A stretch of 64,000 bases of DNA. Source: an uncultured Faecalibacterium sp. (GTDB lineage: Bacteria; Bacillota; Clostridia; Oscillospirales; Ruminococcaceae). The notes beneath the pieces are model-generated. The model did no database searches, had not been told where the DNA came from, and saw only the letters and a program-made list of their open reading frames with translations. Position 1 is the stretch's first letter. The number at the start of each line of letters is the position of its first letter. The translations under genes were made by a program, and so were the position numbers. The stretch spans positions 1 to 64,000 of the forward strand of contig CALWZK010000077.1 in the NCBI GenBank assembly GCA_944386015.1, read 5' to 3'. This document shows positions 52,838-61,942 of the stretch, in pieces.

Positions 52838-54045
52838 TTACCGTTACCGCCCTGAACCGGTACGTCAAAACCCTTTTGGACCGCAACGATGTCCTGTATG
52901 ATCTGGCGCTGCGGGGAGAGATTGCCAACTTTGTCCAGAACGCCAAAAGCGGCCACTGTTACTTTTCCCTGCGGGATGGTCAGTGCAGCGTCAAAGCGGT
53001 GATGTTCCGCTCGGACGCTCAGCGTCTTGCATTCCGTCCCCAGGAGGGAATGCGGGTGGTGGTTCGCTGCCGGGTGACCCTGTATGAACGGGACGGCGCT
53101 TTTCAGGTCTATGTGAACGCCATGTTCCCCGACGGCATCGGTGAAGCCCAGCTGGCCCTGGAACAGCTGAAAGCCAAGCTGCAGGCAGAAGGGCTCTTTG
53201 CCTCAGAGCACAAAAAGCAGCTGCCGGCTTTCCCTGAGCGGATTGGTTTGGTTACCAGCCGGACCGGCGCCGCCCTGCAGGACATCAAAAATGTGATGGG
53301 CCGCCGGTGGCCGGCAGTCCGTTTGATTTTATGCCCCGTCAATGTGCAGGGGTTTGAGGCCGCAGAGGAAATTGCTGCGGCCATTGGACGGCTGGACCGC
53401 CTGGGGGTAGATGAAATCATTGTAGCCCGGGGCGGCGGCAGCAGGGAAGACCTGTGGGTTTTCAATGCCGAGATCATTGCCCGCGCTGCCTACCGGTGCA
53501 AAACGCCTTTGATCAGCGCCATCGGCCACGAAATTGACTATACCATTCTGGATTTTGTGGCAGACTGCCGCGCACCCACGCCTTCAGCTGCTGCCGAGCT
53601 GGCTGTCCCCGACCGGGAAGCGCTGCAGCGGCATTTGTGGGAAATCGAAGGAAATATGCATGAAAATATGCAAAAGCGTCGGGAAATATGCTATACTAAA
53701 TGCAAACTCTGCGCAGATGCCCTGGCAGGCGGGCTGGCACGGCGAAAGCTGGAAACAGCAAAGGCCCGGCTTGGTTTTCAGTGCGAAGCACTGCATGCCA
53801 GCAGCCGCATACGCTGGAAGGATAAAAGCCGCCAGCTGTCTCATGCGGCACAGCTGACGGGATCTCTCAACCCCTACCAGGTTCTGGCCCGGGGGTATGC
53901 CATGGTTGCCGGGCCTGACGGGAAAGTCCGCCAGGCCGACCAGCTGCAGGAAGGGGAGACCATCTGCCTTATGACGGCACACCGCCGCGCACAATGTCTT
54001 GTCACAGCAGTGGAGGAGACCCATGAAAGCACCCAAAACCTTTGA
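52825..54045 (+). CDS. xseA: Exodeoxyribonuclease VII large subunit
   Basis: Exonuclease VII degrades single-stranded DNA from both ends. The 406-residue protein has the N-terminal OB fold (ITVTALNRYVKTLLDRNDVL), the catalytic core with RGGGSREDLW and GHEIDYTILDFVADCRAPTP, and a C-terminal coiled coil that binds XseB. The ATG at 52825 follows GGGAGG at 7 bases inside the upstream gene; the long in-frame extension upstream is noncoding shadow. Confidence 0.96.
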   Translation: MAEVITVTALNRYVKTLLDRNDVLYDLALRGEIANFVQNAKSGHCYFSLRDGQCSVKAVMFRSDAQRLAFRPQEGMRVVVRCRVTLYERDGAFQVYVNAMFPDGIGEAQLALEQLKAKLQAEGLFASEHKKQLPAFPERIGLVTSRTGAALQDIKNVMGRRWPAVRLILCPVNVQGFEAAEEIAAAIGRLDRLGVDEIIVARGGGSREDLWVFNAEIIARAAYRCKTPLISAIGHEIDYTILDFVADCRAPTPSAAAELAVPDREALQRHLWEIEGNMHENMQKRREICYTKCKLCADALAGGLARRKLETAKARLGFQCEALHASSRIRWKDKSRQLSHAAQLTGSLNPYQVLARGYAMVAGPDGKVRQADQLQEGETICLMTAHRRAQCLVTAVEETHESTQNL

Positions 54046-54274
54046 AGAAGGTATGACCCGTCTGGAAGAAATCCTTGCAAAAATGCAGAGCGATGAAACT
54101 TCGCTGGCTGAATCGGTAAAACTGTATGCCGAGGCCGCCAATCTGGTGGAATACTGCAGCCGGACCCTGGGCAAGGTATCCTTGCAGATTGAAGAGATTG
54201 ACAGCCGTCTGGCGGCGGCGGGCGAGGTCCCGGACGGGCCGGAAGTGAAAAACGATGTGGAGGAACAGACATGA
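54023..54274 (+). CDS. xseB: Exodeoxyribonuclease VII small subunit
   Basis: The 83-residue small subunit, with TFEEGMTRLEEILAKMQSDE and LAESVKLYAEAANLVEYCSR typical of XseB. The ATG at 54023 lies within xseA and follows GGAGGAG. Its stop overlaps ispA as ATGA, giving a chain xseA-xseB-ispA. Confidence 0.95.
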   Translation: MKAPKTFEEGMTRLEEILAKMQSDETSLAESVKLYAEAANLVEYCSRTLGKVSLQIEEIDSRLAAAGEVPDGPEVKNDVEEQT

Positions 54275-55152
54275 ATTACCAGGAGCAGTATGATGCTTAT
54301 CTCGTCCGGGCCAAGCGCGCCCTGGAAGAAGCCTGCCGGCGGTATCTGCCGGCTGAATCCCAGGTGTGCCAGGCCGCCCGCTACAGCCTGATGGGCGGCG
54401 GCAAACGGGTGCGTGCTGTGCTGGTGCTCAGCGTCTGTGATATGCTGGGCGGCGATGCCACCGCGGCGGAACACTTTGCAGCTGCGGTGGAAATGCTGCA
54501 CTGCTATTCCCTGATCCACGACGATCTGCCCTGTATGGACAACGACGACCTGCGGCGCGGGCGCCCTTCCTGCCACAAGGCATTTGGAGAGGCGACGGCG
54601 CTGCTGGCCGGGGATGTCCTGCTGACAGAGGCATTTGAGGCTGTGGCGCAGGCTCCCGCCTCACCGGAAGTCTGCGTCCAGGCAGTGCGGGCTCTGAGCA
54701 GCGGCGCAGGCAGCTGCGGCATGGTATACGGCCAGGAACTGGATCTGAAATATGAGGTCCTGGACACCTCCGAAAGCCAGCTGCTGCAGATTCACCGCAA
54801 CAAAACCGGCGCCCTCATCAATGCAGCCGTCCAGATGGGCGCCGCTGCCGCCGGCGCCAGCCAGGCTCAGCGGGAAGCTTTGGAGCAGTACGCCTATGGG
54901 CTGGGACTGGTGTTCCAGATCGTGGACGATGTGTTGGACGCCACCGCCACCACCGAGCAGCTGGGCAAACCTGCCGGCAGCGACCAGGCCAACGGGAAGA
55001 CCACTTTTGTGACCCTCTATGGCCCCGATGGCGCCATGACCCTGGCACAGCAGGTGAATCAGGATACTTGTGAGGCCGTACATACGGCCTTTGGCGACCA
55101 GGCAGCATTCCTGGAACAGCTGGCCGGCGCCATGCTGGAGCGGCACAGCTGA
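54271..55152 (+). CDS. ispA: Farnesyl diphosphate synthase-type prenyltransferase
   Basis: Condenses isopentenyl and dimethylallyl diphosphate to geranyl and farnesyl diphosphate. The 293-residue protein has the first aspartate-rich motif DDLPCMD at 84-90, GGGKRVR before it, and the second motif FQIVDDVLD near 212-220. It stands just upstream of dxs, the first enzyme of the pathway supplying its substrates. Confidence 0.94.
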   Translation: MNYQEQYDAYLVRAKRALEEACRRYLPAESQVCQAARYSLMGGGKRVRAVLVLSVCDMLGGDATAAEHFAAAVEMLHCYSLIHDDLPCMDNDDLRRGRPSCHKAFGEATALLAGDVLLTEAFEAVAQAPASPEVCVQAVRALSSGAGSCGMVYGQELDLKYEVLDTSESQLLQIHRNKTGALINAAVQMGAAAAGASQAQREALEQYAYGLGLVFQIVDDVLDATATTEQLGKPAGSDQANGKTTFVTLYGPDGAMTLAQQVNQDTCEAVHTAFGDQAAFLEQLAGAMLERHS

Positions 55153-55198
55153 ACTTTTGGCCAAGGAACAACAATAGGAAAAGGAAGGGAAGCGGACG

Positions 55199-55678
55199 AT
55201 GGAATTGATTCACAATATTTTGACATGGAATGAGATTCTCACCATCTCCATTTTGGGATGGTTGATCGCCCAGCTGATCAAAACCACCATCAGCTCCATC
55301 CTGGCAGGGAAACTGCAGCTGGAGCGAATGGTGGGGGACGGCGGCATGCCCAGCGCCCACAGCGCCACGGTGTGCGCCATGGTGGTTGCAACGGGCCGGA
55401 TTGAGGGTGTGCATTCCTCGCTGTTTGCCATTGCCTGCGTGATTGCAATCATCACCATGCACGACGCCATGGGCGTTCGCCACGAGACCGGCGAGCAGGC
55501 CAAGGTGCTGAACAACATCATCGAAATGTGGCTGGAGGAAGGGGAAAGCCACTCTCCCTTCCTGCAGAATATGCACCTGAAAGAGATGGTGGGTCACACC
55601 CCGCTCCAGGTTTATGCCGGTCTGATCGTGGGAGCGGCCGTTGGTTTTCTGTATCCGCTGTCCTCGATGATGGGATGA
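55199..55678 (+). CDS. DUF212 (YuiD-like) PAP2-related membrane protein
   Basis: A 159-residue protein with about four membrane helices and the family motif GDGGMPSAHSA (residues about 47-57), resembling the PAP2 phosphatase active-site loop. Members are called divergent PAP2 proteins; activity is not established, though its place between ispA and dxs would fit a prenyl-phosphate-related role. It is 46 bases after ispA with an AAGGAAGGGAAG ribosome site. Confidence 0.88.
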   Translation: MELIHNILTWNEILTISILGWLIAQLIKTTISSILAGKLQLERMVGDGGMPSAHSATVCAMVVATGRIEGVHSSLFAIACVIAIITMHDAMGVRHETGEQAKVLNNIIEMWLEEGESHSPFLQNMHLKEMVGHTPLQVYAGLIVGAAVGFLYPLSSMMG

Positions 55679-55709
55679 CGGGTCAGGCTGTGTGTCGGGT
55701 GGTGACGGG

Positions 55710-57587
55710 ATGAATACACCTTTACTGAATCTGATAACAGGGCCGAAAGATGTCAAGCAGCTGAGCGAAATGGAGGTTATCCAGCTTTGCAGCGAGATAC
55801 GGGGATTCCTGGTGGACAGTGTTCTGCACACCGGCGGGCACCTTGCCTCCAACCTCGGTGCCATTGAGCTGACTGTCGCTTTGCACCGCGCCCTGGACCT
55901 GCCTCAGGACAAGATTGTCTTTGATGTGGGCCATCAATGCTATACCCATAAACTCCTCACCGGCCGCAAGGCCGGCTTTGCCCATCTGCGGCAGCTGGAT
56001 GGGATTTCGGGGTTTCCCAACCCCCGGGAAAGCGAGTATGACGCCTTCATTGCCGGCCATGGCAATACCGCCCTTTCACTGGCCATCGGCATGGCCTGGG
56101 CCAAAAAGCTGAAGGGGGAGCCCGGCTGGGTGGTAGCCATCATCGGAGACGGCGCCTTTACAGGCGGCATGGTCTATGAGGGGATGAACAACATTGCCTC
56201 TCTGAATAACCTGATGGTGATTCTCAACGACAATAAAATGTCCATCTCCAAAAACGTGGGCGCCATGGCTCGCTATCTGACGCGTCTGCGGGCCAATCCC
56301 AAGTATTTCCGGATGAACCGCCATCTCAGCGATACCCTTGGGGGAATTCCTCTGGTGGGGCCCCCTGTGCGGGCGTTTCTGAGCCATGCCAAGAAAGTAA
56401 TCCGAAGGTCTATGTTTGATTCCACCATGTTCGAAGACATGGGGTTTCAGTATCTGGGCCCTCTGGATGGGCACGACGTCTTGAATCTGGAGCATACTTT
56501 CCGCAATATCATGGTCCGTTCTGGTCCATTGTTTTTGCATGTGGTCACCACCAAGGGAAAAGGGTATCGGCCGGCCGAGCAGAATCCCGGCGAATACCAT
56601 GGCATTTCCGCCTCCTTTGTGCCTGACCCTGAAGTGGCTGCCCCGGCTTCCTTCTCCACCATCTTTGGCAGGGCATTGTGTGAAGCAGCTTCTGCTCATC
56701 CCGAGATCTGCGCCATTACGGCAGCCATGAAATACGGCACGGGGCTGCAGTTCTTCGGGCACGCATACCCCGACCGCTTTTTTGATGTGGGTATGGCAGA
56801 ACAGCATGCGGTTACCTTTGCAGCTGGTCTTGCCAGCCAGGGGATGCTGCCGGTGGTTGCCATTTATTCCACCTTCCTCCAGCGGGCCTACGATCAGATG
56901 ATTCACGATGTCAACCTGCTGCAGGAAAACGTAGTCTTTGCCATCGACCGGGCCGGCCTAGTGCCGGCAGACGGCGAGACCCATCAGGGCATCTACGACC
57001 CGGCCTATCTCAGTCAAATTGGCATCCCGATCTATTCACCTTCCAACTATGCGGAGATGTATTACTGGCTCGTCAAGCTTCTGGGCAAGGACTTTAAAGG
57101 CCCCCGAGCCATCCGCTATCCCCGCGGCGGCGAGGTGGATATCCTGGGCCAATACGGCTGCTCCGGCCGGGACTATGATTTTGTAGTGAACCCATCCTCC
57201 GCCAAAGCTGTTTTGATCAGTTATGGCAGCGAAGTGGAGGATGTTTTGGTAGCCAATTCCATTCTGGCATCCAGAGGCATCCGAACCAGCGTCTGCAAAC
57301 TTGTAAAGGTATTTCCCTTTACGGATGATTTCTTGCGTGAAATCGCAAAATTCAACGTGATTCTGTTTGCAGAGGAATGCGTCAAACAGGGCGGCATTGG
57401 CGAGCACCTGCTGGCGCATCTGGTGGAGAACGGATGGAAGGGACAGTATCTGCACTGCGGCGTAGACAATACAAAGTTGACGCATGCCACTGTTCCCCAA
57501 CTGAAAAAAATCCTTGGACTGGATGCAGCGCATCTGGTGCAGCTGATGCAGACAGCCCTGACAGAAAAAAAGGAGCATCTATCTTGA
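55710..57587 (+). CDS. dxs: 1-deoxy-D-xylulose-5-phosphate synthase
   Basis: First enzyme of the non-mevalonate isoprenoid pathway, joining pyruvate and glyceraldehyde 3-phosphate. The 625-residue thiamine-diphosphate enzyme has IVFDVGHQCYTHKLLTGR near residue 69, the GDGAFTGGM cofactor motif near 145, and the transketolase-type pyrimidine domain (VGMAEQHAVTFAAGLA near 365). The ATG at 55710 has GGGTGG at 7 bases; a GTG six codons earlier is the alternative. Its stop overlaps tlyA as TTGA. Confidence 0.96.
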   Translation: MNTPLLNLITGPKDVKQLSEMEVIQLCSEIRGFLVDSVLHTGGHLASNLGAIELTVALHRALDLPQDKIVFDVGHQCYTHKLLTGRKAGFAHLRQLDGISGFPNPRESEYDAFIAGHGNTALSLAIGMAWAKKLKGEPGWVVAIIGDGAFTGGMVYEGMNNIASLNNLMVILNDNKMSISKNVGAMARYLTRLRANPKYFRMNRHLSDTLGGIPLVGPPVRAFLSHAKKVIRRSMFDSTMFEDMGFQYLGPLDGHDVLNLEHTFRNIMVRSGPLFLHVVTTKGKGYRPAEQNPGEYHGISASFVPDPEVAAPASFSTIFGRALCEAASAHPEICAITAAMKYGTGLQFFGHAYPDRFFDVGMAEQHAVTFAAGLASQGMLPVVAIYSTFLQRAYDQMIHDVNLLQENVVFAIDRAGLVPADGETHQGIYDPAYLSQIGIPIYSPSNYAEMYYWLVKLLGKDFKGPRAIRYPRGGEVDILGQYGCSGRDYDFVVNPSSAKAVLISYGSEVEDVLVANSILASRGIRTSVCKLVKVFPFTDDFLREIAKFNVILFAEECVKQGGIGEHLLAHLVENGWKGQYLHCGVDNTKLTHATVPQLKKILGLDAAHLVQLMQTALTEKKEHLS

Positions 57588-58387
57588 AAACGCGATTGGA
57601 TCAATACTTGGTGCAGCACGGCCTGATGCAGAGCCGGGAGCGCGCCAAAGCAATTATTATGTCTGGCGTGGTCTATATCAACGGCCAGAAAGCCGACAAA
57701 GCCGGCGATATGGTCAAAGAGGATGACGTGGTGGAAATCCGCGGCCATGATATCGGCTATGTGAGCCGGGGCGGCCTCAAGCTGGAAAAGGCCATGCAGG
57801 TTTTCCCTCTGACCCCCAAAGGGAAGGTTTGCATGGATATCGGTGCTTCCACCGGCGGTTTTACCGACTGCATGCTGCAGAACGGTGCCTCCAAAGTCTA
57901 CGCAGTGGATGTGGGATACGGCCAGCTGGCCTGGAGTCTCCGCACCGACCCCCGGGTGGTGAACATGGAGCGGACCAACATCCGCAATGTGACGCCTGAC
58001 CAGCTGGAAGACCCGATCGAGTTCTTCAGTGTGGATGTGTCCTTCATTTCTCTGCATCATATTTTCCCGGTGGCCCAGGCGGTCACCACCCCTGACGCCA
58101 CCGGCGTCTGCCTGGTCAAGCCGCAGTTTGAGGCCGGCCGGGAAAAAGTAGGCAAAAACGGCGTGGTGCGGGACCCCGCCACCCACAGGGAAGTCCTGAT
58201 GAATGCCATGGGTTATGCTGCTGCCAACAGCTTTGCCGTGCGGGGACTGGATTTCAGCCCCGTGAAAGGCCCCGAGGGAAACATCGAATACCTGATGTTC
58301 GTGGAGAAAAGCAGCGAACCCTGCACGCTGGGAGAAGATGCAGCAGCCGCTGTGGTCGCCGCCAGCCACCAGGCTCTGGATCGCTGA
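57584..58387 (+). CDS. tlyA: TlyA-type S4/FtsJ RNA methyltransferase
   Basis: A 267-residue protein with an N-terminal S4 domain (TRLDQYLVQHGLMQSRERAK) and an FtsJ-like methyltransferase domain with the SAM site DIGASTGGFTDCML near residue 86 and DVSFISL near 150. TlyA methylates rRNA 2'-hydroxyls in mycobacteria; the Firmicutes protein at this position (YqxC) is presumed similar. The TTG start follows AAGGAG at 9 bases and overlaps the dxs stop (TTGA). The order dxs-tlyA-nadK-argR-recN is classical. Confidence 0.94.
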   Translation: MKTRLDQYLVQHGLMQSRERAKAIIMSGVVYINGQKADKAGDMVKEDDVVEIRGHDIGYVSRGGLKLEKAMQVFPLTPKGKVCMDIGASTGGFTDCMLQNGASKVYAVDVGYGQLAWSLRTDPRVVNMERTNIRNVTPDQLEDPIEFFSVDVSFISLHHIFPVAQAVTTPDATGVCLVKPQFEAGREKVGKNGVVRDPATHREVLMNAMGYAAANSFAVRGLDFSPVKGPEGNIEYLMFVEKSSEPCTLGEDAAAAVVAASHQALDR

Positions 58388-58412
58388 CAAACCCTTGCCG
58401 GAGGTGGATTCC

Positions 58413-59264
58413 ATGACTGTCTACATAGCACCCAACACCGGTAAAAGTTCCGCCGGGGAAGTCGCCCTTCGGGCAGCGCAGATCCTGCAGGCCCACGGCG
58501 CGGTTGTCCTGATGGACCAGGAACTGCGCTCCAGCTGCAACATTGCAGGGGTGCAGTATCTGCCTTTTACCGAGTGCCTGGAAAAGACCGACGCCATTCT
58601 GACCATCGGCGGGGATGGAACCATTCTCCAGGTTGCCAATCAGACATTGGGTTATCACAAGCCCATTCTGGGCATCAACCTGGGGCGATGCGGTTTTCTG
58701 GCCACCTGCGAAGTGGACGAGCTGGAAACCAAACTCAGCGCAGTGGCCCACGGCCAGTATAATCTGGACACCCGGATGCTGTTGTATGTGCGGGTTCTGG
58801 GGGATACCAGCTGGGAGGGTCATGCGCTGAACGATGCGGTGGTAACCAAGGGCCGCCTCCAGCAGGCCATCGACTTCAGCGTGTACTGTGATGACATTCT
58901 GGTGGAACATTTCCGGGGAGACGGGGTCATTGTCGCAACCCCCACCGGGTCCACGGCCTATTCTCTGGCCGCCGGCGGGCCCATTCTGGATTCTCAGACC
59001 AAAGGCATTGTGGTGACCCCCATCTGTCCCCACAGCCTGGCGACCCCTGCCATGGTCTTTGCCCAGGAACGCAAAATTCATATCTGTGTCGGCCAGGTGG
59101 CGGACAACGAGGTCTTCATCAGCTGTGACGGCGACAGCGGTTATCCGCTGCGTGCCGGGGATACCGTTATGGTTCGTCTGTCGGATCAGGTGATCCAGCT
59201 GATTACCTTCAGCAAGGCAGAGCAGTTCCAGGCCATTGACCAGAAGCTGCGGAGCCGGACTTAA
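58413..59264 (+). CDS. nadK: NAD kinase
   Basis: Phosphorylates NAD to NADP. The 283-residue protein has GGDGTIL at about 66-72, the NLGRCGFLA segment (a cysteine in place of the usual leucine before GF), and TPTGSTAYSLAAGGPI near 178. GGAGGTGG lies 6 bases before the ATG at 58413; the longer frame starts inside tlyA and is rejected. Confidence 0.96.
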   Translation: MTVYIAPNTGKSSAGEVALRAAQILQAHGAVVLMDQELRSSCNIAGVQYLPFTECLEKTDAILTIGGDGTILQVANQTLGYHKPILGINLGRCGFLATCEVDELETKLSAVAHGQYNLDTRMLLYVRVLGDTSWEGHALNDAVVTKGRLQQAIDFSVYCDDILVEHFRGDGVIVATPTGSTAYSLAAGGPILDSQTKGIVVTPICPHSLATPAMVFAQERKIHICVGQVADNEVFISCDGDSGYPLRAGDTVMVRLSDQVIQLITFSKAEQFQAIDQKLRSRT

Positions 59265-59376
59265 GAATGCTTGCAAAACAGTGCTTTCCTGGCTGTGTAT
59301 GGGCTGCGGCGCTGCGCTGCCATCCCTGCATGGACGGAACATTGTATCAGGATAGAGGAGAAGGAGGCGGATTCCC

Positions 59377-59865
59377 ATGAGCCGCAAACCCCAGGAAGAT
59401 TCCAAAACACGGACCGAACGGCTGCAGGCAATCCTCCGGCTGATCCGGGAGCATCCCATCAGCCGTCAGGAAGAGCTGCAGGCCTATCTCAATCAGGAAG
59501 GCTATGACGTAACCCAGGCCACTATTTCCCGGGACATTCGGGAACTCTGTCTGGTGAAAGCCGCCACCGAACAAGGCTACCGCTATGTATCCAGTCACAG
59601 CGACCGCTATGACCCCAAAGTCCAGGAACGGTTTGAGACCATCTTTCGGGAATCGGTTCTGCAGGTGGATTATGCCGGGCACATCGTCATGATTAAGTGT
59701 TACTCCGGCATGGCTAACGCTGCCTGCCAGGTCTTTGACTCGATGCAGTGGAAAAATGTGGTGGGGTCTCTTTCAGGCGATGATACCTTTTTGGTTCTGG
59801 TCCGCTCTGAGCGGGACGCCAAAAACATCAGCGCCGAACTGGAACGGTATATCGTTCGCAAGTAA
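59377..59865 (+). CDS. argR: Arginine repressor/activator ArgR
   Basis: Arginine-responsive hexameric regulator. The 162-residue protein has the N-terminal winged helix (ISRQEELQAYLNQEGYDVTQ, then ATISRDIRELCLVK) and the C-terminal hexamerisation and arginine-binding domain with GMANAACQVFD and GDDTFLVL. AGAAGGAGG precedes the ATG. The 112-base gap before it shows no clear promoter. As usual in Firmicutes it lies between nadK and recN. Confidence 0.95.
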   Translation: MSRKPQEDSKTRTERLQAILRLIREHPISRQEELQAYLNQEGYDVTQATISRDIRELCLVKAATEQGYRYVSSHSDRYDPKVQERFETIFRESVLQVDYAGHIVMIKCYSGMANAACQVFDSMQWKNVVGSLSGDDTFLVLVRSERDAKNISAELERYIVRK

Positions 59866-59887
59866 AAGCAGAAAATGAGGCAATGGA

Positions 59888-61561
59888 ATGCTGAGCAGCT
59901 TGCAGATTGAAAATGTGGCCGTCATCCAAAAGGCGGATGTCCACTTTGAAAAAGGCCTGAATGTGCTGACCGGTGAAACCGGCGCGGGCAAATCCATCCT
60001 GATTGATTCCATCAACGCCATTCTGGGCAACCGCACCTCCCGGGAGCTGGTGCGTTCAGGGGCGTCCAAAGCGGTCATTCGGGCGGCCTTTGAGGAAGTC
60101 CCTTCCTCGGTGCAGGACAGCCTGGAAAAGGCGGGGTATGAGCGGAGCGAAGAGCTGCTGCTGACCCGTGAAATCACCGCAGAAGGGAAGAGCGTCTGCC
60201 GGATCAATGGAATGCCGGCCACCGCAGCCATCCTGCGGGAGCTGTGCGGCGGCCTGATCAATATCAACGGCCAGCACGACTCGGTGGGTTTGCTGAACCC
60301 CGCCCATCACGAGGGGCTTCTGGATGACTACGCCCAAAACCGCACAGAATACCAGAACTACTATAAAATTTACAAACAACTGATTGCAGTCAAGCGGGAG
60401 CTGGACAGCCTTGTCACCGACGAAGAAGAGAAGCGCCGCAAGACCGACCTCCTGCAATACCAGGTTCAGGAAATTGACGATGCTGCATTGACACCCGGTG
60501 AGGAAGAAACGCTGGAAAGCCGCCGCAAAGTGCTGGCCAACGCCTCCACCATCCGGGAACAAATTGCCCGGGCCTACGCAGCTCTCTCGGGCGGTGACGA
60601 GGCCGCCGGCGGCGTGGATCTGCTGGGAGAGGCCTCCAACGCCATTGATGCCGCGGCCCAGCTGGACAGCGGCCTGTCGGAAAGCGCCGGGCAGCTTCTG
60701 GATCTGTATTATACAGCCAAAGACCTGTCCGCCGATCTGGCCTCCCGCCTGGAAGATTATGAGAGCAACGACGGGGAACTGAACGAGATCGAGCAGCGGC
60801 TGGATCTGATCTACAAACTGAAACGGAAGTATGGCGATACCGTGGAGGATGTTCTGGCCTTTGGCGAAAAGGCAAGGGAAGAGCTGGACCGGATTCAGTT
60901 CTCTCAGGAACATCACGAGCGGCTCCAGGCCGAAAAGCTCCGCTTGTACGGTCTGGCCCGGGAAGCCGCCGAGGTTCTGACCCAGACCCGCCTCAAGGCT
61001 TTTGAAGACCTGAACCGCCGGATTTCGGATACCCTGGATTTTCTGAACATGCCGAGCGTCCGGCTGAGCCTTCGCCACAGCCGCGGCCCGCTGGCCAGCC
61101 ATGGGCAGGACAGCATTGAGTTTTACATTGCCACCAACCCCGGGGAGCCGCCCAAGCCCCTCGCCAAGATCGCCTCGGGCGGCGAGCTGAGCCGTATTAC
61201 CCTGGCCATCAAAAATGCACTGGCTGACCGTGACTCTGTGCCTACCGTCATCTACGACGAAATTGACAGCGGCGTCTCGGGCAAGGCTGCGGGAAAAATC
61301 GGTCAGGTCCTGCGCCAGAGCGCCAAGGGACATCAGATTCTCTGCATTACCCACACAGCTCAGATCGCTGCCCTGGCTGACTGCCACATGCTGATTCAAA
61401 AACAGGTGGAAGGGGATCGGGCTTATACCCGGGTTTTCCCGCTGGACACAGAGGGCCGGGTGGATGCACTGGCCCATTTGATTTCGGGAGATCATGTAAC
61501 CGAGCTTTCCCGCGCCAATGCCCGGGAAATGCTGGATCTGGCCGGCCAGGAAAAAATCTGA
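59888..61561 (+). CDS. recN: DNA repair protein RecN
   Basis: SMC-like ATPase of double-strand-break repair. The 557-residue protein has Walker A GETGAGKS at 29-36, two coiled-coil arms around about 160-390, and the C-terminal SGGELSRITLAIKNAL signature with Walker B TVIYDEIDSGVSG. It begins 22 bases after argR. In Bacillus spoIVB and spo0A follow; here a T-box and tyrS follow. Confidence 0.96.
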   Translation: MLSSLQIENVAVIQKADVHFEKGLNVLTGETGAGKSILIDSINAILGNRTSRELVRSGASKAVIRAAFEEVPSSVQDSLEKAGYERSEELLLTREITAEGKSVCRINGMPATAAILRELCGGLININGQHDSVGLLNPAHHEGLLDDYAQNRTEYQNYYKIYKQLIAVKRELDSLVTDEEEKRRKTDLLQYQVQEIDDAALTPGEEETLESRRKVLANASTIREQIARAYAALSGGDEAAGGVDLLGEASNAIDAAAQLDSGLSESAGQLLDLYYTAKDLSADLASRLEDYESNDGELNEIEQRLDLIYKLKRKYGDTVEDVLAFGEKAREELDRIQFSQEHHERLQAEKLRLYGLAREAAEVLTQTRLKAFEDLNRRISDTLDFLNMPSVRLSLRHSRGPLASHGQDSIEFYIATNPGEPPKPLAKIASGGELSRITLAIKNALADRDSVPTVIYDEIDSGVSGKAAGKIGQVLRQSAKGHQILCITHTAQIAALADCHMLIQKQVEGDRAYTRVFPLDTEGRVDALAHLISGDHVTELSRANAREMLDLAGQEKI

Positions 61562-61580
61562 TGGTTTGCGCGTGTTCCTC

Positions 61581-61609
61581 TTGACATTTGCAGCGGCTTC
61601 CTTTAGAAT
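61581..61609 (+). promoter_or_regulatory. Promoter of the tyrS T-box transcript
   Basis: Consensus TTGACA (61581-61586), 17-bp spacer, TAGAAT (61604-61609), just after the recN stop. Confidence 0.85.
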
Positions 61610-61615
61610 AGGCTA

Positions 61616-61905
61616 TTGTAAAGGCGAAGAAGGGAATAAGTACCCTGATGTTCTCTGCCCAGAGAGGCCCCGGCTGGTGAAAGGGGCGTGCAGAGCCGCA
61701 GGAGAACTACCTCCCGGAGCCGCAGGCTGAACCGGCATCGTCCGCAGTAGGTCCCGCCGCGTGCGAGCGTTACAAACGCAGAGTGTACTCCATACTCTGG
61801 GAGCTGCACTTGTGAGGCTGTCATCCGTGAGGGGACAGCAAACAGAGGTGGTACCGCGAATTTCTCGCCCTCTGCCAATTTTCAAGTTGGCGGAGGGCGT
61901 TTTTG
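61616..61905 (+). ncRNA. Tyrosine T-box riboswitch
   Basis: The 381-base gap between recN and tyrS holds a complete T-box. The conserved T-box sequence GAGGTGGTACCGCG lies at 61845-61858, a TAC tyrosine specifier at 61641-61643 in a GGGAATAAGTACCC context, and a strong terminator at 61866-61904. Uncharged tRNA-Tyr would pair with the T-box and favour the antiterminator, turning on tyrS. Confidence 0.92.
61866..61904 (+). terminator. T-box regulated terminator before tyrS
   Basis: CGCCCTCTGCCAA (61866-61878) pairs with TTGGCGGAGGGCG (61887-61899), one mismatch, followed by five T. It is the off-state structure of the T-box. Confidence 0.92.
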
Positions 61906-61942
61906 TCTCTCTGCCCAAAGACACAGGAGGTATTTGTTTTCC